A stretch of 61,543 nt of DNA from Bacteroidales bacterium (GTDB lineage: Bacteria; Bacteroidota; Bacteroidia; Bacteroidales; CAIWKO01), in the NCBI GenBank assembly GCA_018004645.1, contig JAGNBV010000004.1, forward strand, positions 1 to 61,543. Direction: 5' to 3'. Under the pieces are notes generated by a model that ran no database searches, was not told where the DNA came from, and was given only the letters and a program-made list of their open reading frames with translations. Within the stretch, counting starts at the first letter, position 1. Each line of letters opens with the position of its first letter. The translations under genes were made by a program, and so were the position numbers. Positions 1-9,536 of this stretch are shown here, one piece after another.

Positions 1-222
1 TTTGTTGCCATTGTTCTACCATGGACAGCATAGCGGAACTGTGTTCTTGTCGGATCATAATTTTTTACCAGCAAAAGTCGGCACTATCATGCCTGAAAAA
101 AAGATGCTCGTGGCAGTAGGGATACAATTTGCGGGGGGTGGCTTTGTTCAACCAATGTCAACACTTTCGTTTAGTGATAGCTTTTCACTGTTTTTTTAGC
201 ATAATTTTGTTGTATCCGGATA

Positions 223-990
223 TTACGTCTTGCTCATCTGCAATACAAAATTTACCGGCATATTGATAACCACCCTTACCTCGTGGCCCTGTGTCTTGCC
301 AGGCTTCCATTTAGGCATCAGCCGGGTTACCCGCAGGGCTTCTTCATCGCAGCCGGCTCCAATACCCTGCAATACCTTGACATTGCTGACACTGCCGTCT
401 CTTTCAATGATAAAAGAGATGTACACCTTCCCCTGAATTTTGTTTTGCAGAGCTAACTGCGGATATTTGATATTGTTTCGCAAAAACAGCATACGGGCAC
501 TTTCTCCTCCGGGAAACTCAGGAGCTTCTTCCACATAAGTATATACAGCATCAGGATCACCGCCACCGCCTTCGAGCGCTCCCTGCGGGCTTCCCGAAGA
601 ACTGTTGCCGTCCGAAGCCGTATCACCCGGACGCGATTCCAGGCTGATTTCGCTGTTTTCGTCCTCAAGGTTTATGACCACCTGTGGAATAACAAACCTG
701 GCCATCTTTTGCACTTTCTGCAACTGTGGGAGCAAGTCTTCGTCTGGTTTCTTTATTTCTTTGGGCGGAGGCCCCAAATATTCTGTATACAAGGCCCCTT
801 CGTTGAGCTTTTTCTCAGGCGGCTTCACCGTCATGGCCGGCACCAACCAGCACAACACAAAAAAGGTCACGGCAAGGATAGTGGCAACAACCAAATACCT
901 GTTATAGTTTTTTCGCAAATAATAAGCGCCATATTCCTTATTCCGGTTGCGAAAAATTATTTCGTCAATATCGTTCAGGTAACTAATCAC
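223..990 (-). CDS. tonB: TonB-family energy transducer
   Basis: Inner-membrane protein expected to pass proton-motive energy to outer-membrane TonB-dependent receptors. Seen: a cytoplasmic start rich in charged residues (NRNKEYGAYYLRKNYNR), one membrane segment at about residues 33-53, a proline/charged periplasmic linker with a Gly/Ser-rich patch, and a C-terminal TonB domain from about residue 150 (EEAPEFPGGE, then GKVYISFIIERDGSV and a KWKPGK-type motif). The N-terminal EYGAYxLR pattern and the PEFPGG entry to the domain are typical of Bacteroidota TonB proteins. The start codon is GTG at 990; no good downstream Met exists. No exbB/exbD lies nearby, so the motor partner must be encoded elsewhere. 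It follows gcvH on the same strand but has its own promoter candidate at 1028-1035. The family call is secure; the receptor served cannot be told. Confidence 0.92.
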   Translation of the reverse strand: MISYLNDIDEIIFRNRNKEYGAYYLRKNYNRYLVVATILAVTFFVLCWLVPAMTVKPPEKKLNEGALYTEYLGPPPKEIKKPDEDLLPQLQKVQKMARFVIPQVVINLEDENSEISLESRPGDTASDGNSSSGSPQGALEGGGGDPDAVYTYVEEAPEFPGGESARMLFLRNNIKYPQLALQNKIQGKVYISFIIERDGSVSNVKVLQGIGAGCDEEALRVTRLMPKWKPGKTQGHEVRVVINMPVNFVLQMSKT

Positions 991-1027
991 TGCCTTGATT
1001 TATTGAAATTTTGCTCAATCTTAATGC

Positions 1028-1035
1028 CAAAATTA
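1028..1035 (-). promoter_or_regulatory. Promoter -7 element for tonB
   Basis: Read on the minus strand this is TAATTTTG, an exact match to the Bacteroidota -7 consensus TAnnTTTG, about 37 bases upstream of the GTG start. No clear -33 TTTG was located. It lies after the gcvH terminator, so tonB is probably transcribed on its own. Confidence 0.5.
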
Positions 1036-1094
1036 TAAAAGTCAATAAATATAACGGGGTTTTATTATTTTATTTTGCAGAGGGCACATATAAA

Positions 1095-1128
1095 TAAAAA
1101 AAAGCCCTCACTGTAACAGGTGAGAGCT
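1095..1128 (-). terminator. Rho-independent terminator after gcvH
   Basis: A 9-bp stem (1103-1111 with 1120-1128, one G-T pair) with an 8-base loop is followed on the minus strand by an unbroken run of T. It starts 24 bases after the gcvH stop and separates gcvH from tonB. Confidence 0.85.
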
Positions 1129-1151
1129 TAAAATTGCATGTTTTAAAAAAA

Positions 1152-1532
1152 TCAGGCCTTTACTAACTTAGCATAATCGGCCGGTTTTAATAAATTGCCG
1201 GCTTCTTCCGGATTGGTCAGTTTTATTTTAACTATCCAGCCTTCGCCGTAAGGATCTTTATTAATAGTTTCCGGGTTTGTTTCAATGACGGGGTTCAGTT
1301 CGAGGATTTCTCCACTGAGAGGGAGATACATATCAGAAACGGTTTTAACGGCTTCTATGGTGCCAAAAGCTTCTCCTTTGTTAATAGTTTCGCCGATGGT
1401 ATCCACTTCAACAAAAACAATATCGCCTAATTCATGCTGTGCAAAATCGGAAATACCGATATACGCATTTTCGCCTTCAATTCTCACCCATTCGTGAGAT
1501 TCGGTGTACAATAAGTTTTCTTCTATTTTCAT
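1152..1532 (-). CDS. gcvH: Glycine cleavage system H protein
   Basis: Lipoyl-carrying shuttle of the glycine cleavage complex; it carries the aminomethyl group from the P protein to the T protein in the cytoplasm. The 126 residues match the usual family length and begin with the canonical TESHEWVR. The lipoylated lysine is K63 in the context GTIEAVKTVSDMYLP, and the C-terminal NKDPYGEGWIVKIK is also typical. It sits just downstream of the T9SS gene sprA, an arrangement I know from other Bacteroidota; the link looks positional rather than functional. A TATATTTG promoter lies about 25 bases upstream and a clear terminator follows, so it can be transcribed alone. The P and T protein genes are not in the window. 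Confidence 0.98.
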   Translation of the reverse strand: MKIEENLLYTESHEWVRIEGENAYIGISDFAQHELGDIVFVEVDTIGETINKGEAFGTIEAVKTVSDMYLPLSGEILELNPVIETNPETINKDPYGEGWIVKIKLTNPEEAGNLLKPADYAKLVKA

Positions 1533-1556
1533 GATGATTGTGATTTATTTTTTTGT

Positions 1557-1564
1557 CAAATATA
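1557..1564 (-). promoter_or_regulatory. Promoter -7 element for gcvH
   Basis: Minus-strand TATATTTG matches TAnnTTTG exactly and lies 24 bases upstream of the gcvH ATG, in the short gap after sprA. A TTG sits about 16 bases further upstream as a possible -33 element. Confidence 0.55.
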
Positions 1565-1586
1565 CAACTTTTTATTAATGCAATTA

Positions 1587-4500
1587 TTATTGTGCTAAAG
1601 TAAATCTCAGGCTCAAGCCTCCGTTGATGTTGGAATTGGGGTATTGCGACGACACATAGGGATTGTTGATGATATGATCGTAGAAGAGGCGCACATTAAA
1701 CTTTTCACTGATCTGGTAATCAGCCGAAACCCCAATGGAAATTATCTGGCCGCCAGCCGACACCTGGTCCATATTTTCAACCAGTTTGCGAAGGGTGGTT
1801 TTATTCTGCCGAACCGAAAAATCGGCTTTCAGGTTAAGGTCGCTTTTTATATGCCGGCGTTTTCCGCCAAGGTTCAGGTTGAATGAAACATCTTTAAAAC
1901 GATACCCGGCACCAACGACATATTCGTTGCTGGCGACTTCGGTCAACTGGTTGTTGGCAAAACTCAGCGAGAGGTTTCTGGACTTTTTCCATTCAAATTT
2001 TACCAGCAGGCTGTTAATCATGGTAAGGTCTAACCCAACCAATGGGCTAAACTGCTCTGTGATTGATATTTGTCCTATTTCCTTTTCAGCGATGAAATTA
2101 CCAATCTGATCACGGATAAACGAAAAACCGTCTTCACCCTCTTTGTATCTGACATTGGTGGCAAAAGAACTTACGTTATATGTGCAGCGATAGGTATGGC
2201 TAAGGGTTACTGTTCTGAAATATTTTTTAATGAAGCCGATTTTTGTCAACCCGTTGTATGTCAGTCTCCAGTTTGGCAATGGTATGGCTTTCAGTATCTG
2301 TTCCGAGAAAGGTGTCAGGGAGATATTATCGGGGCTTTTGCCCAGATATGCGGCCAAAAATGCCGGTATCAGGACATCCTGCGAGGTGGGACCATAGCCG
2401 TCGGGGAATCCTGTTGAGTCAACAATCTGCTGTGTAGAGTTAGGATTTTGGGCCGCAAGGCGGGTTGCAATGATGATACGGTAATCTTTGAATTTCTGGA
2501 ACACATCATTGGAGTTATCTTTGTTGTCAGCAATAAAAGCGGTTTTCATGCCAATGATGGTCATGCTGAAATTTCCGGTTTCCACCAGCGAAAACGGTTC
2601 GCTGTGGTTGTTTTCACCGTCCATATCGTAGCGGTAAAACGCCTGGTTTTGTTTGGCATAGTTGGTATTTCCGGTAACGTCGATACGCATTCCGTTGAGG
2701 GGTTCGAGCGAGGCCTGGTAGTTCAGAACTTTTGACTGCTTAACGGAAAAAGGAGTATTCAGCGAAGTATCTGCTGTTATCCAGTTGTTCTGGAAGGCTT
2801 TTCCAAGGATATCACCTGTAGAAGCAAACATATCGCCCGGGCTGCCAAAGACAAATCCGGCAGTCGGTGCCTTGTGTTTCCAGTCCATACCCAGAGCCAC
2901 GGGTTTATGCATAAACCCCGGAAGCAGGCGGCCATTACTTTCCTGATACGAAATATTAACGGTCTTGACCAGCATAAGCAAACTTAAGGTATTATCAAGA
3001 ATTTCCTTACCGATATTAATTTTGGGCTTCAATGAATCGGGGTTTTCACCGGGCATATTGGTTTTTATCTGCGGTTTGGAGGAACCACCTCCGCGGCGTT
3101 TATCGTTGATTTTTTTCAGGTATTTTACCTTGTTATACAGGTTGGTAAGGTTGGCCGTAAGGTTTAACTGCTCGGAATTGGAGTTTTCGATTACATTGCC
3201 GAGCGGGTTTTCGATAATGTTGTCCAGCGAGTCGGTAGATAACGGCAGGGCCGTCCAAGAGTAAGCACCGCCATACCTGGCCGAAATGTTCATCCAGTTA
3301 AAGGCGGGAATTTTGTTTATCGGCAGGGTATAATTGATATCGATATTCTGATTATAATTGGTCATACGTCCGAAATTCAGAACGTTTTCCCAAATAGAAT
3401 CCCTGTTTTGTTTAAAATTAGGCTGTCCTTTTTCTATTTTTCCGGGAGGTTCATCTATCAGGGCGATGGCATGTGCCTGGTAATCGAGTTTTAGATTTTG
3501 TGTCAAATCCCATTTCAGCGCATAATCGCGTGTCCATCCGAAGCGTTTGACATAGGCAGGCTCCAGAATTATTATCGCATTGGTTTTGTTTCTCATCAGG
3601 TTTTCCTGAAATTGTTTATTCAGGTCCGTTCTGAACGACAGCAATTTAGGCATGTAATAGAAATTGAAATCCTTGATGATACGCAGCCACTTTGATTTAG
3701 ATATCAGTTTCCATTTATCGAGCGGTTTGACAATTTTCGGATTTGCCGAATAATTATATCCCAGTCCGCCCATATGGGTAACCCGCCTGTCATATTCGAT
3801 GTCTACATTGCGATGGAACAGTTCGGTAAAGGCATAGGTGAAATCAAAATTTTCGAGGTCGTAGATATGATTCTTGGTTGATGCGCCCACCTTTGTTTTA
3901 CGCACATTCATAAAGTTCAGGCTCTTACGGGTGGTTACATCCTGGGTAATTTTTCTAACAGAGTCGCGGGCCGTTTTTGAATAGGTTTTCAGGTCTTCGC
4001 GGTAAATGACATCAGGATTTAACGGGTTGTATTCCGGCACAGTTCTCATTTCAGAATAATCGAAGTGCATCGGGATTTTAACGCCCCATTTTTCGGGGAA
4101 GAACTTTCCTAATTCGAGGTTTGTGGCAATATCGTACGAAATAATGGTTTCTTTCTGCAGTTGGTTCAGTTTTTTGTCAATGCTCCCGAAGCCAGGAGTA
4201 CTGATCGTTCCGGCAAGACTGACATTGCCAAAATCGGCCAGGTTGGCAGCTATCCTGCCGGTGGCTGCATAGCCTCCGCTTTGGTCAAAATCGGTCAGAC
4301 GAAGTTCGTTAAACCAGATTTCAGCACACTTATCTTTTCCGTCGTCCGAGGGATTAGCACTACCTTTTTTGGGGTTTCTGATACCCAGCATAATTACTTT
4401 CACATCGCTGATGCTGGGGTTTCCCATAACGGTGATTTTATTGTTTTTGCTGTCGTAGGTAATAAAAGGCAGCGATGAGGACACCGAGTTGCCGCCATCA

Positions 4501-7500
4501 TGCAGCAGCGTATTTCTCAGTTGCTTGGCATCCACCAACTCATCAAGAGTGATTTCAATGCGGTTTTGTTCCGGCCAAATCACATTGGGATCGCTGTTAT
4601 ACCAAGGCGTCAATGCCAACGGTACTTCATATTCATAAAAATTATTCTTGAAATCCGAGCCAAGTCTTATAAAGGCTGTCAACTCGCCATCTTGCAGGGC
4701 GCTTTCATTACCCATAGCTTCGGCATGGATAAACATTTTTAATGTTTTAAATTTTCTCATGTCGAAATCGCAGGTCTTATAAACAGCACGTGCATCGCCG
4801 TCCATAATATTGCATATTTTCATGGACAAAGCCTGTTCATTAAGTTGCTGCATGGTAGTGCTCTGGTAGTTTATCTCGCGTTCAATGCCGGGAGGAACCA
4901 CGTAGGTAACAGGAGAGCGTTGTCCGTTTTCTTCAAGGTTGACGGCCGAAACATCAAAAGTTGTCAGCATCTGTTCATCGTTTGGAACATATTCTCCGGG
5001 GCTGAGCAAGCTGTAGTTATACCGTCTCCAGTCACCGCGCACTAAATCGAAAGTTGCAAAACGGCATACCACCGAATCGGTAAACCCGCGGAAAAACACC
5101 CTGATAAAACGGATGGATTTAAAATCCTGGATACCACCGATAATTTTATCAGGCGACTGTACAGGCACTTTAAACTGATACCACTTGATGGTAGTAGAAG
5201 TACCATTGGGAAGTCTTCCGGTGGAAGCATCGAGAATATCAGAGATATAATTCTGACCAATAACCATCTTGGAGGGAGAAAGGTCTATGTGATACTGGAA
5301 ATAGCGTTCCCCTTCGCTAAGGGTGTTATCCCTGTTGATATCTTCACCATCGGGAATGGTGGTGGATTGCATGGGATAATTAACGCCATATTCGTCCTGC
5401 GTTTGCTGGTCGGTGGGCGAGTTGCCGTCAGTTCCGTTATAGTTTTTATAGCGTTGCAGTATGGATTTTTGTTCTGTGTCGTAATCCGGCCCTCTGAAAT
5501 AATGAAAATCATCGGCTGAAGGATCTGACAGGGCTTTCTGATAAGCGCCCGAGGCCGCACCGTGGTAAGCAACAATGCGGTTGATATAATCGCTGAAGAA
5601 AAGGTTTTCATTATCGTTGGCCAAGCCATCGAGGCCGACATCCTGATACGGGCGTGCCGATTCATTATTGTCGAACGAGTTGGTCAGCGGCTGCAGACTG
5701 GGAACAATACCCCAGATGGTGGTGTCCACATCCTCCATAACTCCATCGGGCGGTAAACCATTTTCCACACTTTTTCTTGAATCTCGCAGCACATCTTCCG
5801 AAACATCGCCCAGGTCAATATATATCTGGCCTCCGGTACCGCTGGGATTGTACACAAAAGGATCCATCATCCAGAATTCAATATACTCGATGTTGGTTTC
5901 TTCAAAGTCGGTAGATTCAATACGCCGCATCATGCCACCCCAGCGTGAATCAGGGCCAATAAGAGAGCCATCAGGGTTGGTACCTAATGAAAAACCTTCC
6001 GAGCCATCCACATCATAGTTATAAGGGCCGCGTTCTTTGGGGTAGTATGCCAGGTTCAGGATGGCAATGTTGGATGGCAAATTGTTGGCCGGCTGACGGT
6101 TGGGAAAAACTTCCTGCTCATACACTTCGCGTACCAGGTGGTTTGAAATGTCGTCGTTGGTGATATTGGGGGGGAGCTGGTTGTTGTTGCGGTAAAACAC
6201 CGAAGGGTCGATGACATACCAGGCCAGTTTTGCACGGTTATAGTTAAATCCCAGTCCGCTGTTCGGGTTAGCTTCGGGAAACATATCAAGCTGGTTTTGG
6301 GGGGTACTGGCTATAAACCAACTGCCAACATTTTTCAGGTCAATGGTTGACTTGCTGCTTTCAAAGTCGTCGATGTAAGAAGTTCCGGTTTTGCCAATAG
6401 CCCTGGAGTGGCCGGGTATCAGGTTGGCAAATTCTGCGTTGATGCTTAAATTGGAAACGGCTTTGGTATTAATCAGCGGAATCATGTCCACCAGCTTGGT
6501 AAGCCAGCGGGCTTCGGTAGTATAGGCGCCGTCAATACCCCAGATGGTGTTGGAAATGGGTTCGTCGCCAAAGTTCACTTTTTGTGTCAGCGGTTTTTCG
6601 GTAAGGTTCAGCACGGTGCCACCCACATTGAAGTTTTTGTTGATCATATAATCAAAACGCAAACCCATAAGCGTTTTGGTTTGTATGCTGAAGGTGCTGT
6701 TGTTTTCGAGGGAGATATTGATGGGTGTTCCCGAGTTGAGAATACCTTCGTTGATGATTTTTACCCTACCCATGGTATAATCCACGGTATAATCCACATT
6801 TTCCGTCAAGGGTATCCCTCCGGCCGTAACTTTCACAGACCCCTGTGGAACGCTCATCGCACCCAGCGAGATTTCGGCCCCGGCGGCTGATTTGTAGGTT
6901 CCCTGTAAGGCGAATTTGTTCCTGTCGGGATATTGCTGGGCGCCTGTCTTTGTCATGGTATAAAGCGAGTCGTAGCAATATTTGTCGGCGATACTGTTGA
7001 GTGACGGGTTGCCTCCTGTTATTGCTTTTCGCAGGTTGCTGCCGAACGGCTCCAGGACGGGGAAAAAGATACGTCCGTTAGAGGCCTGTATAAGTCCTCC
7101 CTGTGTGGCGGCTTCTCCCACAAAATCAAATACACCGTCGGGGATGGGGTTTTGATTCAGGTCGAGGCGGTCGCAGCCCATAACACGAATCAGCGGAATG
7201 CCGTTTACAGCGCCTTCGGTGATGTAGCCCATGGGGATGCCTTGTTCTTCGCCGGAGTACAGCACATTCAGGCGGAAATCTTCGGAGTTAATCTGGTAGC
7301 CGCCTATAGAATACACGTTCTTCATCATCAGCTTGTACATCGGCACTTTGGTGCTAAGCGTGGTGCTTTTGATCAGTTTTACCAGCAGGCAACTGGGTGC
7401 GCTGACACCTGTATTGGTAAGCTCTCCGACCTGATATACGGTGGTGTCGCCCACCAAAGTGTACTGAAAGGCCACCGCCAGCACCTGGTCGGAATTTAAG

Positions 7501-8867
7501 GAGGTGTTCAGTGAAATGAAGCCAAGTTTATTGTTAAAAGTATATTCTGACGGTTGCAATTTACGGGCAAGTTCGACCTTTTCGTAATCCAGTCCGGCCG
7601 TCATTCCAAGAGAAGCAAGATAGTTGTTAACCCCGTTGAGATTTCGGAGCTGAGCTTCGTCCACAAAGGAAAACAGGGTGTTGGCATCGTTGGCGGGATA
7701 ATAGCCGGTGGAAACAATGTTGGTATTGGAGATAATCTGACCTTCGCCTAAGTCCTGAAAAGCTACAATATTGCGGTTTTCGGTGGTTGCCGAACCGATA
7801 TTCGTGAGCCACACTTCGAGGTTTGTGATGTTGATGTTTGAAGTAACGATAGGAAGTTTTTTCAGGCCTTCTTCGTAATGATCGCGGAAATACTGAGAAA
7901 GAAAGAAGTGCCTGTTTTCTTCATACTGGTCAGCTTTCACATTAAATTCGCTGGTTTGTGCGCCACCGGCCACGGTAATATTTTCCGTTTCGCTTTCCTG
8001 CTGCGACCACAGCCCTGTTACCGACAGCCTGCCGAATTTCAACTTGGCCTTGATACCAAACAGCGACTGGCTTCCGGTGATCAGTGTGCTGTTCAGCGGT
8101 AGCGTTACGTCTCCTCCCTCAATCAGTTGAATAATATCATCTTCTTCTCCTTCGTATTTCAGGTTCATTTTATTTTCAAAATCAAAGGATGATTCCGTAT
8201 TGTAGTTTACGCCAAACTGGATTTTATCCCCTATCTTGGCCGTAACATTCATCTGGATTTTTTCCTGAAAATCAAAGTTTGTCGTTCGTCTTTGTTTAAC
8301 ATCCAGCGCGGGATTGTTTGTTTTGGTGGACACTACACCAAAAATCAGTTCGGCAGAGCCGGAAGGTCTGATATCAATGGTGTTTCCGCCAAAAATTTTA
8401 TTGAATGCTTTGCCTCCGATATGAATTTTGGGAATAATGTTTCCATCTCCTTTTGTACCCCGGGAAGCTCCGGTTTTGGTCTGCCAGTAATCCCTCATGG
8501 CTTTTTCCATATCAAACTGTCGGTATTCATCGAAAGACATGTAGTTGGACTGCCTGTAATCGAGGGCTCCTATCTTGTTGGTAAGGATGTATGAATTGGT
8601 TTCCGGGTCATACTCTACCCCAGGGGTAATATTCGAAGGATTATTGAGGTAAAGTCCTCCATTCTGGTCATTATCGTAAGGGTTTCCGCTGTTATCTCCA
8701 AACGGATAGGGTAAGGGGTTGGTGTCGGGAGGATTGGTGTCGGGGGGTGCCGCTGCCCTGTCGCTGATAAATTTATAATCAGGCGCCATGCTAACACTGC
8801 CGGCAATGGCGATCGACAATATAAAGGCTGCAGCAAAAATCTGAAATATGTATCGGGCCAGTTTCAA
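1587..8867 (-). CDS. sprA: SprA/Sov, giant outer-membrane translocon of the type IX secretion system
   Basis: Very large outer-membrane protein (2426 residues; Flavobacterium SprA is about 2400) that in studied relatives forms the single-chain beta-barrel through which T9SS cargo crosses the outer membrane. Seen: a signal peptide at residues 1-25, a proline-rich patch (PPDTNPPDTNPLPYPFG), an early DYRQSNYMSFDEYRQFDMEKAMRDYW segment, repeated long beta-rich stretches with family signatures such as GTSYIDDFE and AEIWFNELRLTDFD, and a C-terminal strand ending LSLRFTLAQ. The frame is open over 7.3 kb. It starts 17 bases after the ruvA stop, so the two are likely cotranscribed from the promoter at 9507-9514. 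The window also contains porW and several cargo genes with sorting domains, consistent with an active T9SS. Whether the cell glides cannot be judged from this window. Confidence 0.97.
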   Translation of the reverse strand: MKLARYIFQIFAAAFILSIAIAGSVSMAPDYKFISDRAAAPPDTNPPDTNPLPYPFGDNSGNPYDNDQNGGLYLNNPSNITPGVEYDPETNSYILTNKIGALDYRQSNYMSFDEYRQFDMEKAMRDYWQTKTGASRGTKGDGNIIPKIHIGGKAFNKIFGGNTIDIRPSGSAELIFGVVSTKTNNPALDVKQRRTTNFDFQEKIQMNVTAKIGDKIQFGVNYNTESSFDFENKMNLKYEGEEDDIIQLIEGGDVTLPLNSTLITGSQSLFGIKAKLKFGRLSVTGLWSQQESETENITVAGGAQTSEFNVKADQYEENRHFFLSQYFRDHYEEGLKKLPIVTSNINITNLEVWLTNIGSATTENRNIVAFQDLGEGQIISNTNIVSTGYYPANDANTLFSFVDEAQLRNLNGVNNYLASLGMTAGLDYEKVELARKLQPSEYTFNNKLGFISLNTSLNSDQVLAVAFQYTLVGDTTVYQVGELTNTGVSAPSCLLVKLIKSTTLSTKVPMYKLMMKNVYSIGGYQINSEDFRLNVLYSGEEQGIPMGYITEGAVNGIPLIRVMGCDRLDLNQNPIPDGVFDFVGEAATQGGLIQASNGRIFFPVLEPFGSNLRKAITGGNPSLNSIADKYCYDSLYTMTKTGAQQYPDRNKFALQGTYKSAAGAEISLGAMSVPQGSVKVTAGGIPLTENVDYTVDYTMGRVKIINEGILNSGTPINISLENNSTFSIQTKTLMGLRFDYMINKNFNVGGTVLNLTEKPLTQKVNFGDEPISNTIWGIDGAYTTEARWLTKLVDMIPLINTKAVSNLSINAEFANLIPGHSRAIGKTGTSYIDDFESSKSTIDLKNVGSWFIASTPQNQLDMFPEANPNSGLGFNYNRAKLAWYVIDPSVFYRNNNQLPPNITNDDISNHLVREVYEQEVFPNRQPANNLPSNIAILNLAYYPKERGPYNYDVDGSEGFSLGTNPDGSLIGPDSRWGGMMRRIESTDFEETNIEYIEFWMMDPFVYNPSGTGGQIYIDLGDVSEDVLRDSRKSVENGLPPDGVMEDVDTTIWGIVPSLQPLTNSFDNNESARPYQDVGLDGLANDNENLFFSDYINRIVAYHGAASGAYQKALSDPSADDFHYFRGPDYDTEQKSILQRYKNYNGTDGNSPTDQQTQDEYGVNYPMQSTTIPDGEDINRDNTLSEGERYFQYHIDLSPSKMVIGQNYISDILDASTGRLPNGTSTTIKWYQFKVPVQSPDKIIGGIQDFKSIRFIRVFFRGFTDSVVCRFATFDLVRGDWRRYNYSLLSPGEYVPNDEQMLTTFDVSAVNLEENGQRSPVTYVVPPGIEREINYQSTTMQQLNEQALSMKICNIMDGDARAVYKTCDFDMRKFKTLKMFIHAEAMGNESALQDGELTAFIRLGSDFKNNFYEYEVPLALTPWYNSDPNVIWPEQNRIEITLDELVDAKQLRNTLLHDGGNSVSSSLPFITYDSKNNKITVMGNPSISDVKVIMLGIRNPKKGSANPSDDGKDKCAEIWFNELRLTDFDQSGGYAATGRIAANLADFGNVSLAGTISTPGFGSIDKKLNQLQKETIISYDIATNLELGKFFPEKWGVKIPMHFDYSEMRTVPEYNPLNPDVIYREDLKTYSKTARDSVRKITQDVTTRKSLNFMNVRKTKVGASTKNHIYDLENFDFTYAFTELFHRNVDIEYDRRVTHMGGLGYNYSANPKIVKPLDKWKLISKSKWLRIIKDFNFYYMPKLLSFRTDLNKQFQENLMRNKTNAIIILEPAYVKRFGWTRDYALKWDLTQNLKLDYQAHAIALIDEPPGKIEKGQPNFKQNRDSIWENVLNFGRMTNYNQNIDINYTLPINKIPAFNWMNISARYGGAYSWTALPLSTDSLDNIIENPLGNVIENSNSEQLNLTANLTNLYNKVKYLKKINDKRRGGGSSKPQIKTNMPGENPDSLKPKINIGKEILDNTLSLLMLVKTVNISYQESNGRLLPGFMHKPVALGMDWKHKAPTAGFVFGSPGDMFASTGDILGKAFQNNWITADTSLNTPFSVKQSKVLNYQASLEPLNGMRIDVTGNTNYAKQNQAFYRYDMDGENNHSEPFSLVETGNFSMTIIGMKTAFIADNKDNSNDVFQKFKDYRIIIATRLAAQNPNSTQQIVDSTGFPDGYGPTSQDVLIPAFLAAYLGKSPDNISLTPFSEQILKAIPLPNWRLTYNGLTKIGFIKKYFRTVTLSHTYRCTYNVSSFATNVRYKEGEDGFSFIRDQIGNFIAEKEIGQISITEQFSPLVGLDLTMINSLLVKFEWKKSRNLSLSFANNQLTEVASNEYVVGAGYRFKDVSFNLNLGGKRRHIKSDLNLKADFSVRQNKTTLRKLVENMDQVSAGGQIISIGVSADYQISEKFNVRLFYDHIINNPYVSSQYPNSNINGGLSLRFTLAQ

Positions 8868-8884
8868 TTTCGGTAAGTCTTCGG

Positions 8885-9487
8885 TTATAAAATTTTCAAA
8901 GCTTGTTTTATTAATTCTTCCACAGCATCTATCGACGGATCTGACCGTAAAATTTTATCAATGGCTTTCTCTGCAATATTTTTGTTGAAACCCAATATCA
9001 TTAATCCAGACAATGCTTCCTGTTTGTTAGTGTTATTCACGCCCATAACGACATCCTGTTCTAACGCTAATTTTGAATATTTATTTTTCAGGTCAATGAT
9101 TATTTTTTGTGCCGTTTTTGTGCCTATACCTTTTACCTTTTCAAAGGTGGCTACCTGCCCATTGGCAAGGGCGGATACAATCTCGCCGGTTGTCAGCGAG
9201 GACAGTATCAGCCTGGCGGTATTAGCCCCGACACCATTGACTGAAATCAGATTGATATACATATCGCGTTCTTCGGCAGTATAAAACCCATACAGGGTAA
9301 CACCTACCGGTGTGGCTGCTTCATTTTTTATTGCCATATACGTCAAAAGCCGGCATTTTGTTCCCTCTTCACCCAGCTTTGTATAGGTATTCAAAGAGAT
9401 ATTCAAGAAATACCCAATACCCCCAGCCTCGATTACTGCATACACCGGGTTTTTTTCGACAAGTGTTCCTTCAATAAAATGAATCAT
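8885..9487 (-). CDS. ruvA: Holliday junction branch-migration protein RuvA
   Basis: DNA-binding subunit of the RuvAB complex, which moves Holliday junctions during recombinational repair. 200 residues, the normal length. An N-terminal OB-fold (MIHFIEGTLVEKNPVYAVIEAGGIGYFLNIS) is followed by two helix-hairpin-helix motifs (LISVNGVGANTARLIL and EKVKGIGTKTAQKIIIDLKNK) and a C-terminal three-helix domain (about 155-200) that contacts RuvB. It lies between the malic enzyme gene and sprA. Its own promoter overlaps the malic enzyme stop codon. ruvB and ruvC are not in the window. Confidence 0.97.
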   Translation of the reverse strand: MIHFIEGTLVEKNPVYAVIEAGGIGYFLNISLNTYTKLGEEGTKCRLLTYMAIKNEAATPVGVTLYGFYTAEERDMYINLISVNGVGANTARLILSSLTTGEIVSALANGQVATFEKVKGIGTKTAQKIIIDLKNKYSKLALEQDVVMGVNNTNKQEALSGLMILGFNKNIAEKAIDKILRSDPSIDAVEELIKQALKIL

Positions 9488-9506
9488 AGATAAAATAAAA
9501 AGGGTA

Positions 9507-9536
9507 CAAAGTTACAAAACTTGTTGAATTGCCCAA
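9507..9536 (-). promoter_or_regulatory. Promoter for ruvA-sprA overlapping the malic enzyme stop codon
   Basis: On the minus strand a TTG near 9534-9536 is followed after 19 bases by TAACTTTG (9514-9507), an exact TAnnTTTG -7 element with typical Bacteroidota spacing. The -7 box covers the TAA stop of the malic enzyme gene, so the T9SS translocon gene may be transcribed independently of it. Confidence 0.65.

Noticed and set aside
2..199. A 65-codon plus-strand frame at the left edge
   Set aside because: It begins with TTG, has no recognised domain, and its composition fits chance. No minus-strand frame there is better. It may be the end of a gene outside the window, but I cannot support it.
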